Positions 1-10,413 of a DNA stretch of 64,000 bases are shown here, one piece after another; positions within the stretch are counted from its first letter, which is position 1, and each line of letters opens with the position of its first letter. The notes beneath the pieces are model-generated. The model saw only the letters and a program-made list of their open reading frames with translations, did not search any database and was not told the DNA's origin. Location: NCBI GenBank assembly GCA_030686995.1, contig CM060693.1, forward strand, positions 114,771,728-114,835,727. The letters run 5' to 3'. The position numbers were made by a program, and so were the translations under genes. This DNA is from Artemisia argyi (taxonomy: Eukaryota > Streptophyta > Magnoliopsida > Asterales > Asteraceae).

Positions 1-150
1 TCCAAAAGTTCAAGTCAATTTCAAAGGTCAAGTCAAGTTCAAAAGGTCAAAACAAGTTCAATAGTTCCAAACAAGTTATAAGGTCAAATGAGTTCATAAT
101 AGTTCAAGGTTCAAAACAATGTTCAAAGAGTCAAGTAATAGTTCAAGTAA
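1..150. repeat. low-complexity (caagttcaaaag)-like tract
   Basis: Irregular tandem repetition of short words such as gttcaa, ggtcaa and caagtt fills the first 150 bases. There is no open frame and no fixed unit length. It lies at the edge of the diverged LTR fragment and is probably a degenerate repeat within it. Confidence 0.6.
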
Positions 151-2045
151 AAACGAGCATGTATTCTCCCCCAAAAGTTGACAAAACAATTTAAAAGAGT
201 AGGGGCTATGACTCACCTCGAAGCGATAGCAATGACGACAAAAGTGGATACACAGAAATGAGGTTCGATCTCTAACCGCGACCTATAATGAACGAATGAT
301 ACGACCTACTTAAATTATGAGGGGATGCGATGAATGTACATGCACATGAAGCCTATACCACTCGTAGTTTGAAAATAAGCGTTGGCGTTGATTTATAGTG
401 TTTCCATAACTTAAGAGAATATGTGCTATTAGAAGTTGTCAAATATATATATAGTTCGCCTAGTTTCAAAAGTGTATATCTTGGTCGTTTTAAGCTCGTT
501 TTCTACATTCTTTACATCCACGGATTCGTTTTAGTATATACTAATATATTTTCAATAGCTCGGCTCCTCTAGGTTACGTTTAACGCCTCTATTTGCCCGT
601 CGAAAACTGTCAAACAGCATGCAGTTTTCAGAAAATATAGTTTTCGTCGTTAAACTCGTTTTTAGCGTATCTCCTTCGTTATTAACTCGTTTTCATCCCC
701 GTTTTCGGCCATAGTTCCGTCTCGGAATGTATTTTCTAAATATTTGGTCAAAAGTTACCCCAAACCCACTGAGTTGGCCACGTTTTCATTTTAAGGACAG
801 TAGGTTTTTATATGTGTTTAAAATCCATTTTTAATATTCCAAACTAGTTTCTAATCCAACCAAACCACTTTCAATCACCACAAATCTAGTCTAATCTTAC
901 CATACACCTTCTTAGGGTGTCATGGGTTCCTAAACATCATAAATCAAGTGGATCTAACAAGGATCTAACTATAATCCATTTCTAGAGTTCATAAGTTATA
1001 AAAAGTATAAATAGAGTGGTATAAACTAACATATGCATATAGATCTTGAATAAACAATATGAAACTAGAAAAATGAAAGTATGGAAAGATCAACAAGTGA
1101 TCTTGAAGCTTACTTGATGATGGGATGAGTTTTGAAGATGATGATGTAAAGAAAACTAGAGTTTTATCACAAAACCCTAACTAGAAATACATATGAGACC
1201 TAATTAACACTTGATCTTCAAAAATCCATGGTTTCTCCTTGTTGGTTGTTCTTGGCCGATCACCCCAAAGAAGGAAAGAAGAAGAGAGAATTTTGCTAGT
1301 TGTATTATTGTATGAAATGAGAAAAATGAGATGAAAAGTGTACATTTAGATTATATGTATTATAAGAGTAGACAAGATCCATAATTTAGGGGAAAATTAA
1401 ATGGGAAAGGAAGGGGGGGGGGGGGGGCGGCAATAATGGAAAGTAGGAAGGAAAAATGAAATTTTGTGAAAGATATCTTGGACTTTTGATGTAGTTTAGG
1501 TAGTTATTATTAGTTTTAGGTGATACCGGGTACCGAGTTAACTAAAAATAAATTGTAACGAGATAAAATAAAAATAATATAAAATAATGTTCCTGATGAG
1601 AATCGTAAGTTAAAATAATGATCGGGTTAAAATATCGCAAACCGACGGAGTTATAAGCTTCGACCGGAAAACGTAACAGTTGATTTGAAAACACCGGGTA
1701 AATTAATAATATAATTTTTATATTATTATTATGAGTATAAAAATATGTTAGGACCATAGTTGGGATTTTCGGATCAATTATTTAAAATAATAGCTCATAA
1801 GATAACGTTTATTAGGTAAATCACCGTACGTATACAGAAATGACGCAACTCACGCATAAATGACAAATTTTCTCCGGAGGTGAATAGTGTTTTATGAATA
1901 GTAAAATTTTAAAAAGCTTCTCAGAATCACAAACTGACTCCGAAAAAGATGAATAGTAAAATGATGAATAGTGATCGATGAATAGTAACAATGAATAGTA
2001 AATGTTGAAAGTTCGGGAAAAGACCAAATTTTACGAGTTGTGACA
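1..2045 (-). mobile_element. diverged LTR fragment related to family H
   Basis: The stretch at about 155-330 (catgtattc, C run, then a gggctat/gggctac motif and actcacct) parallels 36865-37010 in the H LTR. The end at 1930-2045 repeats the gaatagtaaa words and ends in ttgtgaca, like the H LTR end (gaatagtaaa ... ttgttaca). The order and direction match H, so the parent element would be read on the minus strand. Similarity is patchy, so this is an old relative. The left end is off-window, no TSD can be tested, and no coding frame is credible. A 15-base G run lies at 1413-1427. It ends about 310 bp beyond the last visible FKBP exon, so it may sit in an intron of that gene. Confidence 0.5.
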
Positions 2046-2356
2046 ACAACAGGCTGTAAATCGGCTAGTTTGGACGTACTTACATTGTTTGAAGACGTAA
2101 CAATTGAGAAATTACATGTTTAAGCGTCTGGATATTTGGTTATGAGTAAATTAAAAGATGAACAAAAGGATAAGGACATAATTATAGAGAAAAGATAAAC
2201 ATTTTGTGAAATTAGAGCAAAAGGATAAAAAAGGAGTAATAATATGTTACCCTTGAATAATCAGATGATCAAAAGTAAAATATGTTTATCCAAACACCCC
2301 TTAATTGAGAACATAAAGAAAATTAGAACCGCAAAAAAAGGAGTTTAGAAGACTAC
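2046..2356. other. intron or 3' flank of the FKBP gene, nothing recognised
   Basis: This lies between the exon-3 splice donor and the LTR end. It is AT-rich and non-coding. It contains one copy of the ccaaacaccccttaa word (2290-2304) that recurs elsewhere in the window as gggtgtttgg. I could not find the next expected exon (start of the second FKBP domain). Confidence 0.45.
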
Positions 2357-3798
2357 CTTTAACCTCGTCCAAATCGCCAGGTTGCCCTGTATGTTCCCCC
2401 TTCTTCACTACTCTCTTAAGAATGCCACCATCTTTGCAAACATCTACTACTTTGATCCATGAGATGAGCTCGATTTCAAACTGAATAATGGAATTTGGAG
2501 GGACCCCATCCGTGCCAAGAGCCCCAAATCCTAGATCAGGAGGCAATGTAAACAATGATATCTCCCCTTTCTTCATGGTAAGAATTGCCTCATTGAACCC
2601 ACGGCATATCTTGTCTGATAATGTCAAAAGAACCACACAGATGATATCAACATTGTAAGTGTTTGACATTACAATTTGAATATAAATTTTGCGATATGGA
2701 GTATTTAGAATCAGATGATTAAGTGTTTAAAAGGAACTCAAAACAACCAGATAATCGTATTCACCAAATGCAAACACCAGACAATCATCTTTCAAAATAT
2801 GCAGTTTCAAAGAAATTAATCCTTATCGTGAAGAAGTAAACTAACCTTGGCCGACCTTGAAGGTGAAGGGTTCTCCTTTATCTCTAGTGGATATAAACGT
2901 AGCCCCATCAACCAAACTCCCGACAAAATGAACTGAAATCCATTAAAAAAAAAAAAAAAAAAAAAAGTAAAAAGTTTTATTAGCTTAAATATCAACAAAC
3001 TATGAATTTCTAGGGAAGAAAAAGAAATTGCTGTAAGTGCTGTTTCGGATTGCTTAAAAGAGGGTGTTTGGTATTACTTATTTGCTACGAGTAATTTTTA
3101 AGCAAATACGCAGTTTGAGTGTTCACACAAAACAAACTATTTCCTCCTATCATCCTATTTAGGGGTAAAATAAGCAGTATTTAATATGCATGTTGAAGTT
3201 GGGACTGCTTATTTCAGGTCTAGTTGTATATATTTTACTGCAAAAGCAAATCTTAAAACACTGTTTCCAGGACTACCTATTTCAAGTTTCTTATGCGCTT
3301 CTACTTAACTGCTTATTTATAACCAGATCAGTCATCCTTCTGCTTATCCTATTAATTTGGAGTAATATAAGCAATTCCTGATAACCAACGATCTGCTTAT
3401 TTCAAAATGCTTATTTGAGATTGATTTGATTCTTTTTTCATATAAGAGACTAGTGATCAACTGAAATGGGACAAGTGCTTATTGCAAATTCAATGTGCTT
3501 ATTTGAAATGGAATAAAGATTACTTTGAACTCTCGTGATTTCCTAAAGTGCTTATTTTTGCGAATAGGCACACTATATAGTATATACCAGTTGGTTCATC
3601 GCCGAGTTCAGGAGTTTGAAAGCCAAGGCCACGTCGGATGAGTTTTTTAGTAAGGCCGGTAGAGTTGAAAATACGGACTTCACCTACACCCTGTGGCGAT
3701 GCTGATTCTATTACTTCACCTGCCTCTTCTTCTGACTCTTCATCGCTGTTGATGTTTTTGTTTGAAAATGTTATTCGTCTTTTTTTCTCTTCAGACAT
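2357..3798 (-). CDS. FKBP62/65-like peptidyl-prolyl isomerase, first three exons
   Basis: Family role: multi-FKBP immunophilins (ROF1/ROF2 type) catalyse prolyl isomerisation and work with HSP90 in the cytosol and nucleus. Three exons read in one frame: 3588-3798, 2846-2932 and 2357-2614, all with GT/AG borders and phase-1 introns of 655 and 231 bp. The start is the ATG at 3796-3798; the upstream in-frame GTG is not used. About 185 residues are encoded: an acidic N-terminus (DEESEEE), GLTKKLIRRGLGFQTPELGDE, VHFVGSLVDG, the MKKGE and PPN motifs of FKBP domain 1, then CKDGGILKRV and DLDEV that open the linker to domain 2. A full ROF protein is about 550 residues with two more FKBP domains and TPRs. 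Those exons are absent here and would lie left of 2045, beyond an LTR insertion, or be lost. Several FKBP12 catalytic positions are changed (D37 to Ile, I56 to Cys, W59 to Phe, Y82 to Phe). Confidence 0.8.
2945..2967 (-). promoter_or_regulatory. 23-base poly-T polypyrimidine tract before exon 2
   Basis: A run of 23 A on the plus strand is a T23 tract in the transcript, about 10 bases upstream of the AG acceptor at 2933-2934 of FKBP exon 2. It serves as the polypyrimidine tract. A homopolymer this long is prone to length change. Confidence 0.6.
3050..3545. repeat. GCTTATT-rich repeat inside FKBP intron 1
   Basis: At least eight copies of gcttattt or its near variants occur in about 500 bp (for example around 3208, 3310, 3391, 3409, 3475, 3496 and 3550), with a gggtgtttgg word at the edge (3063). 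The same words are dense in the C-family LTRs. It could be a decayed LTR piece or a MITE; no terminal repeat was settled. Confidence 0.4.
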
Positions 3799-4015
3799 TC
3801 TAGACTCTCTACTCACACACTGCTACAAGTACACACACATTTCTCCTATCTTCTTTTTTTATTTTTATTCATAATGGGGATTTGTTAATACGGGAAGCAG
3901 TGGTCACCGAGTCCCAAATCAGCGTCATATCAGTTTTCTCTCTCTGTTCACATCACACCTTTCACCTTTCACCTCGTAATGGTCACCACCACTCTCACTT
4001 TTAATCATACTATAC
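3799..4015 (-). other. 5' UTR and proximal upstream region of the FKBP gene
   Basis: This lies directly upstream of the ATG on the minus strand. There is no ORF. It is pyrimidine-rich on the plus strand (3840-3875 and 3935-4000). I see no convincing TATA box, so the transcription start is not placed. Confidence 0.35.
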
Positions 4016-4131
4016 AAACCCTCCCTATATTGTCACATCGGGAGGGTTTGGTCGAACCGTACAAGTCAGCGAAGCACACCGTACAAGTCAGCGATGCGTC
4101 CAATCATCGGATACCCTCCCTATTGGAGGGT
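4016..4131. repeat. paired hairpins with a direct repeat between them
   Basis: Perfect 10-bp arms aaaccctccc (4016-4025) and gggagggttt (4042-4051) form one hairpin; accctcc (4113-4119) and ggagggt (4125-4131) form a second. Between them gtacaagtcagcga occurs at 4061-4074 and again at 4081-4094. This symmetric plan suggests a small foldback element, but no target duplication was identified. Confidence 0.5.
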
Positions 4132-4148
4132 GTGGATAACTTGTCCCT

Positions 4149-4373
4149 TAATTAAAATGATTTTTCTAACTTGTGCTATAGGGGCACATTTTAAAGAAGG
4201 TCCCACAGTTTTGACGTCACCATCTGAATTGCCAATAAATGGTTGTCGGCCAGATGTTTAAGGATAATGAGAACCAATAAGTGGTTACTGGCCATTCAGG
4301 GAGTGACACCAGGCTGTGTGACTCTCTTTAACATATGCCTCTGGGCACAAATTAAAAAAACCCTAATTAAAAT
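4149..4373. mobile_element. MITE-like element with imperfect terminal inverted repeats
   Basis: 4168-4196 (aacttgtgctataggggcac...) is an imperfect inverted copy of 4326-4352 (ctttaacatatgcctctggg...). Both carry the TTGTGC...GGCACA...TTAAAG core. A 10-bp direct repeat taattaaaat flanks it at 4149-4158 and 4364-4373, though 9-11 bases lie between it and the inverted repeats. It is non-coding and about 185 bp between TIR ends. The superfamily is not assigned. Confidence 0.5.
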
Positions 4374-4592
4374 ACCAACTTTATACAAACATACCCCACA
4401 CACGTACAAACCAAATTAATAATAATAAAAACACTCAATTCGGCATAAATGCCTAGGGTGACCAAGTCACAATTATAGCCCGGTTTGAGCACACCTCACG
4501 TGTGAGGTTTGAGCTCTCACCCACCATTCCGTCTAGACTACGGGTGGACTTTTATTTTGAAAACATTACCCTTTTATACATTTATGGTGCGA

Positions 4593-4713
4593 ACGACGTC
4601 GTTTTATGTCTAGTATAAAACGACGCCATTTTGATTTCCCCCCTTTAGTTGGCTGCAAACGACATCGTTTCATGTTTGGATGTAAGCTTGCATGAAAATG
4701 ACGTCGTCTCATG
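4593..4713. repeat. four ACGACGTCGTTT-type palindromic motifs
   Basis: aacgacgtcgtttt (4593-4606), aaaacgacgccatttt (about 4617-4632), aaacgacatcgtttcatg (about 4658-4675) and aaaatgacgtcgtctcatg (about 4695-4713) share an ACGT-centred palindrome, three of them followed by an ATGT-type tail. They could be bZIP-type ACGT-core sites or the end of a repeat. The rest of 4374-4990 shows no gene. Confidence 0.5.
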
Positions 4714-5009
4714 TGTTGGTGCTGGTCTTTCCTCTACTCCAGGTGTGTAGCCGTCTTTGTATTATGATGCTTTGTTATTCTGAGGTGTTTTGTTGATTTA
4801 TGTGTTGACTGCCTTACAAGTAGTAGTTCTGTTGATGGAAAGGTTGGGTCCTCTGATGTAGAAGAACTAACGATGACTTTCCGTACCACCCTTCAGGTGA
4901 ATGATCTTTGTGACGAACCGCTGTTTTGATGTTCTTATATTTGTTCTATTTTCCCTGATGCCCGTAGGCTACCTAGTAGATTAGGTCCCTAGATGAGGTT
5001 CGACTTGCT

Positions 5010-5648
5010 ATGGATCGATCCATGACCAACCATATTTCTGAGCATACCGAGTTGATTCAAAGAGTTGAGGTAAACAGTTCCTCTGAGGAACAAATTCCGA
5101 TTTTGCAGGCCTCTTTGTTTCAGGATGAAGAACGCATGATCAAGTCCAGGCAGGAGGATAATGCTGAGAGAGCTCGTTGGGAAGCTAAGAAATAATCCTT
5201 GACTCAAAGAGCTCAAGAAAGCAGTTGAGGAGAAGAATTTTGTTGTTACACAGGCGCGAGCAAGAGAGGTTGTGTTGACTAAGAAAATTTCCGGAATGGA
5301 GGTTGAGCTTAGTGAGTTGAGGATTTCGTCTTAGGCTGCTCTCAATGTTGCTGAGTCTGAGAGGAAAGATTTGGTAGAGTTTTTTTTCCAACATTTGTGA
5401 ATAGGCTCATTCTGTCCCCAAAGTTTGGAACGGAAGCGGACCATGTTCAGCAGCGTGTTATTGCTCTTGCCAACCATTCCTTTTCTTTGGTTCTCAAAAT
5501 ACTTCGTCCTGAGATTCCTGATGATTGCTTTAGGTTATGCCATACTACTACGAAGGAGGTTAATAAGGCTAGTGCTGAGTTTGGTTCCAAGCAGTGGTCT
5601 TATTTGTCCTTGCTTTCTAAGAATCTTGGACTTCCCTTTGTAACTTGA
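5010..5648 (+). pseudogene. decayed coiled-coil ORF, possibly transposon-derived
   Basis: Three frame segments read as one charged, heptad-rich protein: 5010-5195 (about 61 residues, ends at TAA), about 5205-5399 (ELKKAVEEKNFVV ... SGMEVELSELR, with one internal TAG) and 5385-5648 (LILSPKFGTEADHVQQ ... GLPFVT). Their order and spacing suggest one former gene broken by indels and stops. The composition (many E, K, L, Q, then an aromatic C-terminus) resembles the coiled-coil ends of plant transposon-associated proteins, but I do not recognise a specific family. No promoter or introns were assigned. Confidence 0.4.
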
Positions 5649-5895
5649 TCATGAGCTAATTTGTTGATGTTGCACCCATCAAGTATGGAAAGTGCCAAAC
5701 ATTGGGAACTACCCGGGGAGGAGTTAGGAACAGGAACAAGGAGAAGCGAGAACCACTTAAATGGAAGATTTGAAAAAGATTGAGCCTAACTTTCCTCTTT
5801 CTCCAACTCAACCTTAGTTCCTTTTATCAAAAACTTTTGTAATTTGGCTTTCATTATTTTTGTTGTACTTCTTTTGTTCCCTTATACTTAGTTAG
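5649..5895. other. non-coding stretch, nothing recognised
   Basis: A T-rich tail follows the decayed ORF (5800-5880). No ORF, inverted repeat or terminator-like structure stands out. Confidence 0.3.
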
Positions 5896-6748
5896 TGTTA
5901 ACTAGGGGGTAAACTAACTAAGTTCCATGACTTAGAAAAGTAATGATTAAAACCAAAAAGTAAAAAATGTAAAAGATAAAAGACACAATATTTTCAACGT
6001 TTAATTCTTATTAGAAATCAATCAAAGAATTATACCTAAGTGTTTGCGGAATAACACTTGGGATTGAATGACAAGTATAGTGTATTACTCCTCACTAAAC
6101 TCAAGCTAAGCTTAAGTAACAACTAATGACCAATTGAGCTATCTCATGGACTGTTGCTATTTTGAGAGAGTAAAGATTTGGTTTGTGAATTTCTAAGCTT
6201 TAAGTGCACAAAATTGATCTTTACATCTCTCTTATGACACTATTTATACACAAGTAAAACTCAACAGTTGCCTAAAAGACAAAGTTGACATAAGCCTACT
6301 TTGGACAAAATGCATAGGCATTTTGTCACTGTTACATTTGGCTATAAGTAGTAAAAGACAAGACTGCTTTCCAAACTTCAGTGTTGACAACACTCTTTGT
6401 TTTATACCCATTCAGGGTAAGTTGACCTTTGTCTAATATGGACCCTTCCTTATCAATTCAAACTTATCTCGCCTAATCCCGCCTTTACTTCAGTCTTCAT
6501 ATCTTCAGTCTTTGTGCTCTCATTCTTCAGTGTTGGTGAGGAGTCTTGGGGATTCAGTGAGATATTGTCATTACTCACTGAATTCATCATCTTCTTCTTT
6601 GGCTCAGGTATCATTCACTGAGTACCGCCTCACTGAATGGAGAACCCTTCTTTATGGGCTCGTCCTGAGCTTCCTAAAGATGACTCATTGAATGACTGTT
6701 CATTCAGTGACTTGAGTATGTTTAAGTTTAACAAACACTTGGGATATT
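5896..6748 (-). mobile_element. element G: 3' LTR, larger part (split by element A)
   Basis: Removing element A (TSD ATATT) joins this segment to 16957-17005, which ends in cctaaca followed by a purine tract on the minus strand (aaatagggggagac). That makes it the 3' LTR of a minus-sense element. The left end is taken at TGTTAAC (5896), a plausible terminal TG, but no second LTR is in view, so this boundary is a guess. Several cactgaat/attcagtg words recur at 6540-6710. Confidence 0.5.
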
Positions 6749-6834
6749 TGATGTGCGGATTGCGGTCTACATGAAAGTTTTACTTCTCAAGGGATCTTGA
6801 GAAGCTTACAATCCCCACCAGGAAGTGTACCTGA

Positions 6835-6864
6835 CCGATGTAGTATAGTGAAGTGGCAAGTACC
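6835..6864 (+). other. tRNA-Asp 5'-half-like sequence in U5 (A, left LTR)
   Basis: The plus strand reads tgtagtatagt, then five extra bases, then ggcaagtacc. This parallels the acceptor/D-arm of plant tRNA-Asp (recalled as TCGTTGTAGTATAGT + GGTAAGTATT). The element RNA carries the complement and could pair with its primer tRNA. It is not a tRNA gene: there is no anticodon arm or 3' half. Confidence 0.55.
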
Positions 6865-7721
6865 GGGGGATTGATCGTTCTCCACAGGGAATAATGTTCG
6901 CTAGGATTGAAATTAATCTAACTAGGTCTAGAGGTGAGGGATGATTCTTTTTGTATTTTTTATATTTTATTAAAAGCAAGTCAAATCTCGGGTTTCAGAA
7001 GAGTAGGCGGAATTAGTTGCTAGTCAACTAACCCAATTAACTACTAATGCAATAAAAATAAAATGACAATAAAATAAAATGTGAAAACTGTATATGGAGA
7101 AAACGTGTTTACTTAGATTTCATTACTCCCTAGTTATCTTTTATTGATTGATAAACTTGTTACAATTGCGTGGGTGACGGGTTGCATTCCTTAATACCAT
7201 TTGTGGGGCCGTGTACAATCTTCCCCAACTCTATAAGCTTCTATCTCTTCCAATGGCGACACGTTGAGTATCCTTACCATGGCCTCCTTAATAGTTACTT
7301 ATGCATTAAATACAACCATTAAAATCGTAGTACACATCCGATTCATGTTTCTTAAGACGTTCAAGCAAGTTACCGAATAGGAGATTAGCCAGTTTTCTTA
7401 AGCCTAACATCGATTATCAATCACCTAACAACAACTAATAACAAACCATCAATCAATAATCAATAACTAGGTTTTATTACATCTAAGCAAACACAAATAA
7501 ACCTAGCCTAGCATGTTAAAAGAAAGACAAGCATAAGATAGAATCAAACAATACATAAACATATTGAATGATTGATGGATTACTTATCTTTAATTGAACA
7601 TGGAAGAAACAAGGGTATGAAACCCTTAAAAAACCTCTGAAATTCGTGCTAGGGTTTGTGTGTGTATTCCACCAAAAAGTTCCTCTCTAAAGTTGCACAC
7701 TAATGAATGAAAAATCAAAAA

Positions 7722-8010
7722 CTATATATAGATTTACAAGGGTGACGGCGTCACCTTTCGATGGTTGACGCCGTCATCTCGCCGCGGCTAGGGTTTCTTG
7801 TCGCCAAATCCAATTTCTTGACGCCGTCACTTTGTACGAGTTCTGGGCCATCACGCTTTAGAGAATACACGTGGCGGGCTACTTCTGGTATAGGGTGACA
7901 CCGTCACGTGTAAATACCCAAATTGTCTTCTGGCACGTCAAGTATAAATGCAATATCCACCTCTTGTCTTAAAGGCTGATGCCGTCCCTTTAGAATAGGC
8001 GATGTCGTCA
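7722..8010 (-). promoter_or_regulatory. LTR promoter of A: TATA box plus TGACG palindrome array (left copy)
   Basis: On the minus strand ctatatatag (7722-7731) is a TATA box. Immediately upstream are palindromes of the form TGACGNCGTCA at 7743-7753, 7766-7776 and 7819-7829, with degenerate copies at 7896-7906, 7977-7987 and about 8000-8010. TGACG is the core bound by TGA-type bZIP factors; binding here is inferred. Confidence 0.65.
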
Positions 8011-8213
8011 GGTACAATTTCCAGCTTGGATTCTTGACTTTGTCGTTTTCTTCACTTTTTGCTCTAAAAACGTCCAAAATGTTTTGTTTTCCAAAATTCT
8101 TCTCAAAAGTACCTAAAATGATAAAAGGAACGATTTAAGGTAATAATTGATCATATTATCACGACTTAAGGCATAAATGACCCCTTAAAAGCGTAACAAA
8201 TTTCGCCTCATCA

Positions 8214-8253
8214 AATACCCTTACACTTGAGATTTGCTTGTCTTCAAGCAAAT
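8214..8253 (-). promoter_or_regulatory. polypurine tract and stem-loop beside the 3' LTR of A
   Basis: In element sense a perfect 9-bp stem with a 4-base loop (8232-8253) precedes aagtgtaagggtatt, which abuts the LTR. The purine run is short for a PPT but is in the right place. The same module recurs at 9863-9905 and in D and C. Confidence 0.6.
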
Positions 8254-8760
8254 GAGCTTTTATTCTAATCAAAATACAAGTTAGGGGTCATTTAACGTTA
8301 ATACAAAAGTAATTACAACACATGATCGTTCCACCTTAATCAAAACAAGCACGGAGTTAATATACTATCACCTCACAAATAATGTTTGGATACTCTCATC
8401 TCTCAGGTGTCATACACCAAAATATTACTAATGGAAATGGAAAAATATCACTCACTACCTGTTATAGCAAATAGATTACCATAGGCTTGGGAAGGATCAA
8501 AAACCTCCACCACTTGACGTAAGCACCTAGGAAAACTATCAAAGAGGTATTTTTTAAAGGGTTATAATGTTAGGTGTAGGGATATGGAAAACACAGTTTG
8601 TTGGATAAAGGGATATTTTACTGGTGGCAAGTTAATTATCTTAGTTAATTACATGTACAATGCGGCGTTGCTAAGCCAATACTCGACTCAACTTAGGCTA
8701 AATAAATAAATAACATAAACTCGAATAAAAACAAAAGGAAACGGGATGGTAGTCAGTATG

Positions 8761-8850
8761 TTTTTTTTTTCTCTTTTTCTTTTTCCAATTTTTTTTTTTT
8801 ATATTTTTCTTGATTTTTTTTTATTTTTTTTTTATTTTTTTTTGCATACA
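8761..8850. repeat. T-rich low-complexity tract
   Basis: Runs of T broken by single C, A or G bases. The matching tract in D is at 32401-32515. In element sense it is A-rich. Confidence 0.8.
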
Positions 8851-9474
8851 CTCTTGCCCTACCATCCAAAATAATACATCAAAGGGGCTCGGTTCTCCCC
8901 TTACACTTGAACTTTTACATACTTTACATGTAACTAATCTAATGACTGGAATTAAGATAATCAAAACACTTGTAGTACTTTAAAATATTAACGCGCATAT
9001 GGGGGTAATAAATGATGTTCTTCCCCATTACTCCATAACAATAGTACTTTACCCATGAGTCCCAATCGTCCCAGAACAATATGTACAAGATATGACTCGA
9101 CTTAGCAACAATGTAATCAATTAGACAATTAACAAAGGGTTAAAAAAATGTTATAACAATAATGCACTAAAGATGAGTGCATACAAGGAAGGCTAAGGCG
9201 ATTTGGGTGTACATTTGGGGGTGGATTGTAAATAAATTCTTCCTTTAAGTGGAATGCTTAAAGTTAGAAATGAAAAAGATAGGCTCTGAGGGGTGTACTA
9301 GGGGTATCGTGTACTAAAAATGAGTACATCGCAAAGGTGTTGGAAAATTACTTGACCAGTGAAGTCAATTTTTATCATGTAGTAATTCCAACTACACGAA
9401 TGTAGTCTCACTTGTGATCTTGGAATGAATCACTAACGCAAGTTCTAGAATCTAAATGCTACCGGTACATACGT

Positions 9475-9710
9475 AAGCACTAAGGCTTTTCCTAACAAAT
9501 CTAGGGGCGAACCTCACATATTTGGGGTGGAAATTTTTGAGTGGTACGGTTTTTGTGCTAGTTATATAACTCCTATCCGTGAGACGCTTATTAAGCACTA
9601 AGGCTTTTCCTAACAAATCTAGGGGCGAACCTCACATATTTGGGGTGGAAATTTTTGAGTGGTACGGTTTTTGTGCTAGTTATATAACTCCTATCCGTGA
9701 GACGCTTATT
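9475..9710. repeat. 118-bp perfect tandem duplication
   Basis: The unit beginning aagcactaaggcttttcc occurs at 9475-9592 and 9593-9710 with no difference I can see. D has only one corresponding unit (about 33200-33330), so the duplication arose in A. Confidence 0.9.
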
Positions 9711-9862
9711 AAGACTAAAATTTCCCTCCTACATGTCGCAAAAAAGTTTAAATTTGGTGCTAAAATTACCCTAACAAGTGTTTATCTCAGTTTTATTACA
9801 CATCTACTATTGGACAAGACAAAAATCAAGTGCAATTTTAATCTCTAAGGAATCTTCATTTA

Positions 9863-9905
9863 CCCTCCCCCCTTACACTTAAGCTGAACATTGTCCCCAA
9901 TGTTC
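9863..9905 (-). promoter_or_regulatory. internal purine tract plus stem-loop in A
   Basis: accctcccccc (purine-rich in sense) followed by ttacactt, then gaacattg-tccc-caatgttc, a perfect 8-bp stem with a 4-base loop at 9886-9905. It resembles a second, internal PPT. Confidence 0.55.
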
Positions 9906-10413
9906 AATTGAAAGAAAGTAAAAGTAAGGAAAATGAAAGAATGGAACAAATACTCCCCTGATTCGTTCGATGTGGATGATGTAGTAACATGGTTAAATCC
10001 TCCTCCAAGAAAATGTGAAAACTTCAAGATTAAAGCAACGCCAAAAACTTAATTATCCATGTACATCTTCTTATCCAATATAACATGTTAATTAGCCAAG
10101 AAAACAAACAAGAAAACCTCGCGTAAAATCGGCGGTAATCTACATAAAATCAAATCCTAGGAAGCAAGTAAAGATATAATGCTTGTGGAATGAATGTTTG
10201 CAGATTCCTGGAGTTTATAAAATACAGATTTCACGAAACTTTATAATTCCGGCAGAAAAACAAAACCTGCAAAATTTCCATAAAATTACACCTGACGTCG
10301 TCAGGTGATGCCTGACGCCGTCAGAATTGACCTGACAAAATTCTTTTATTTTGTTTCTGAAAAATTTCTAGAAAAACCTATCCTGGAATCCTGCAAAACA
10401 ATCATTATGACTC

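Larger units (their letters stand above)
6749..8213 (-). repeat. element A 3' LTR
   Basis: Matches 15487-16951 nearly base for base, same length. Read on the minus strand: U3 (TGACG array 7743-8010), TATA box 7722-7731, then U5 with the tRNA-Asp-like stretch 6835-6864 near its end. Confidence 0.93.
8254..10408 (-). other. non-coding 3' region of element A
   Basis: No credible ORF. It parallels 31892-34018 in D (conserved words such as cactaggattaccataggcttggg and the T-rich block), so it is ancestral to both. The short ORF at 9579 is produced by the tandem duplication and has no family features. Confidence 0.7.

Noticed and set aside
3520..3816. FKBP start at the upstream GTG (3814-3816)
   Set aside because: A plant nuclear gene should use ATG; the ATG at 3796-3798 opens the same frame.
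9579..9848. 89-residue ORF as an env-like gene of element A
   Set aside because: It spans the tandem duplication, is not preserved in D, and has no signal peptide or membrane segment of the expected kind.
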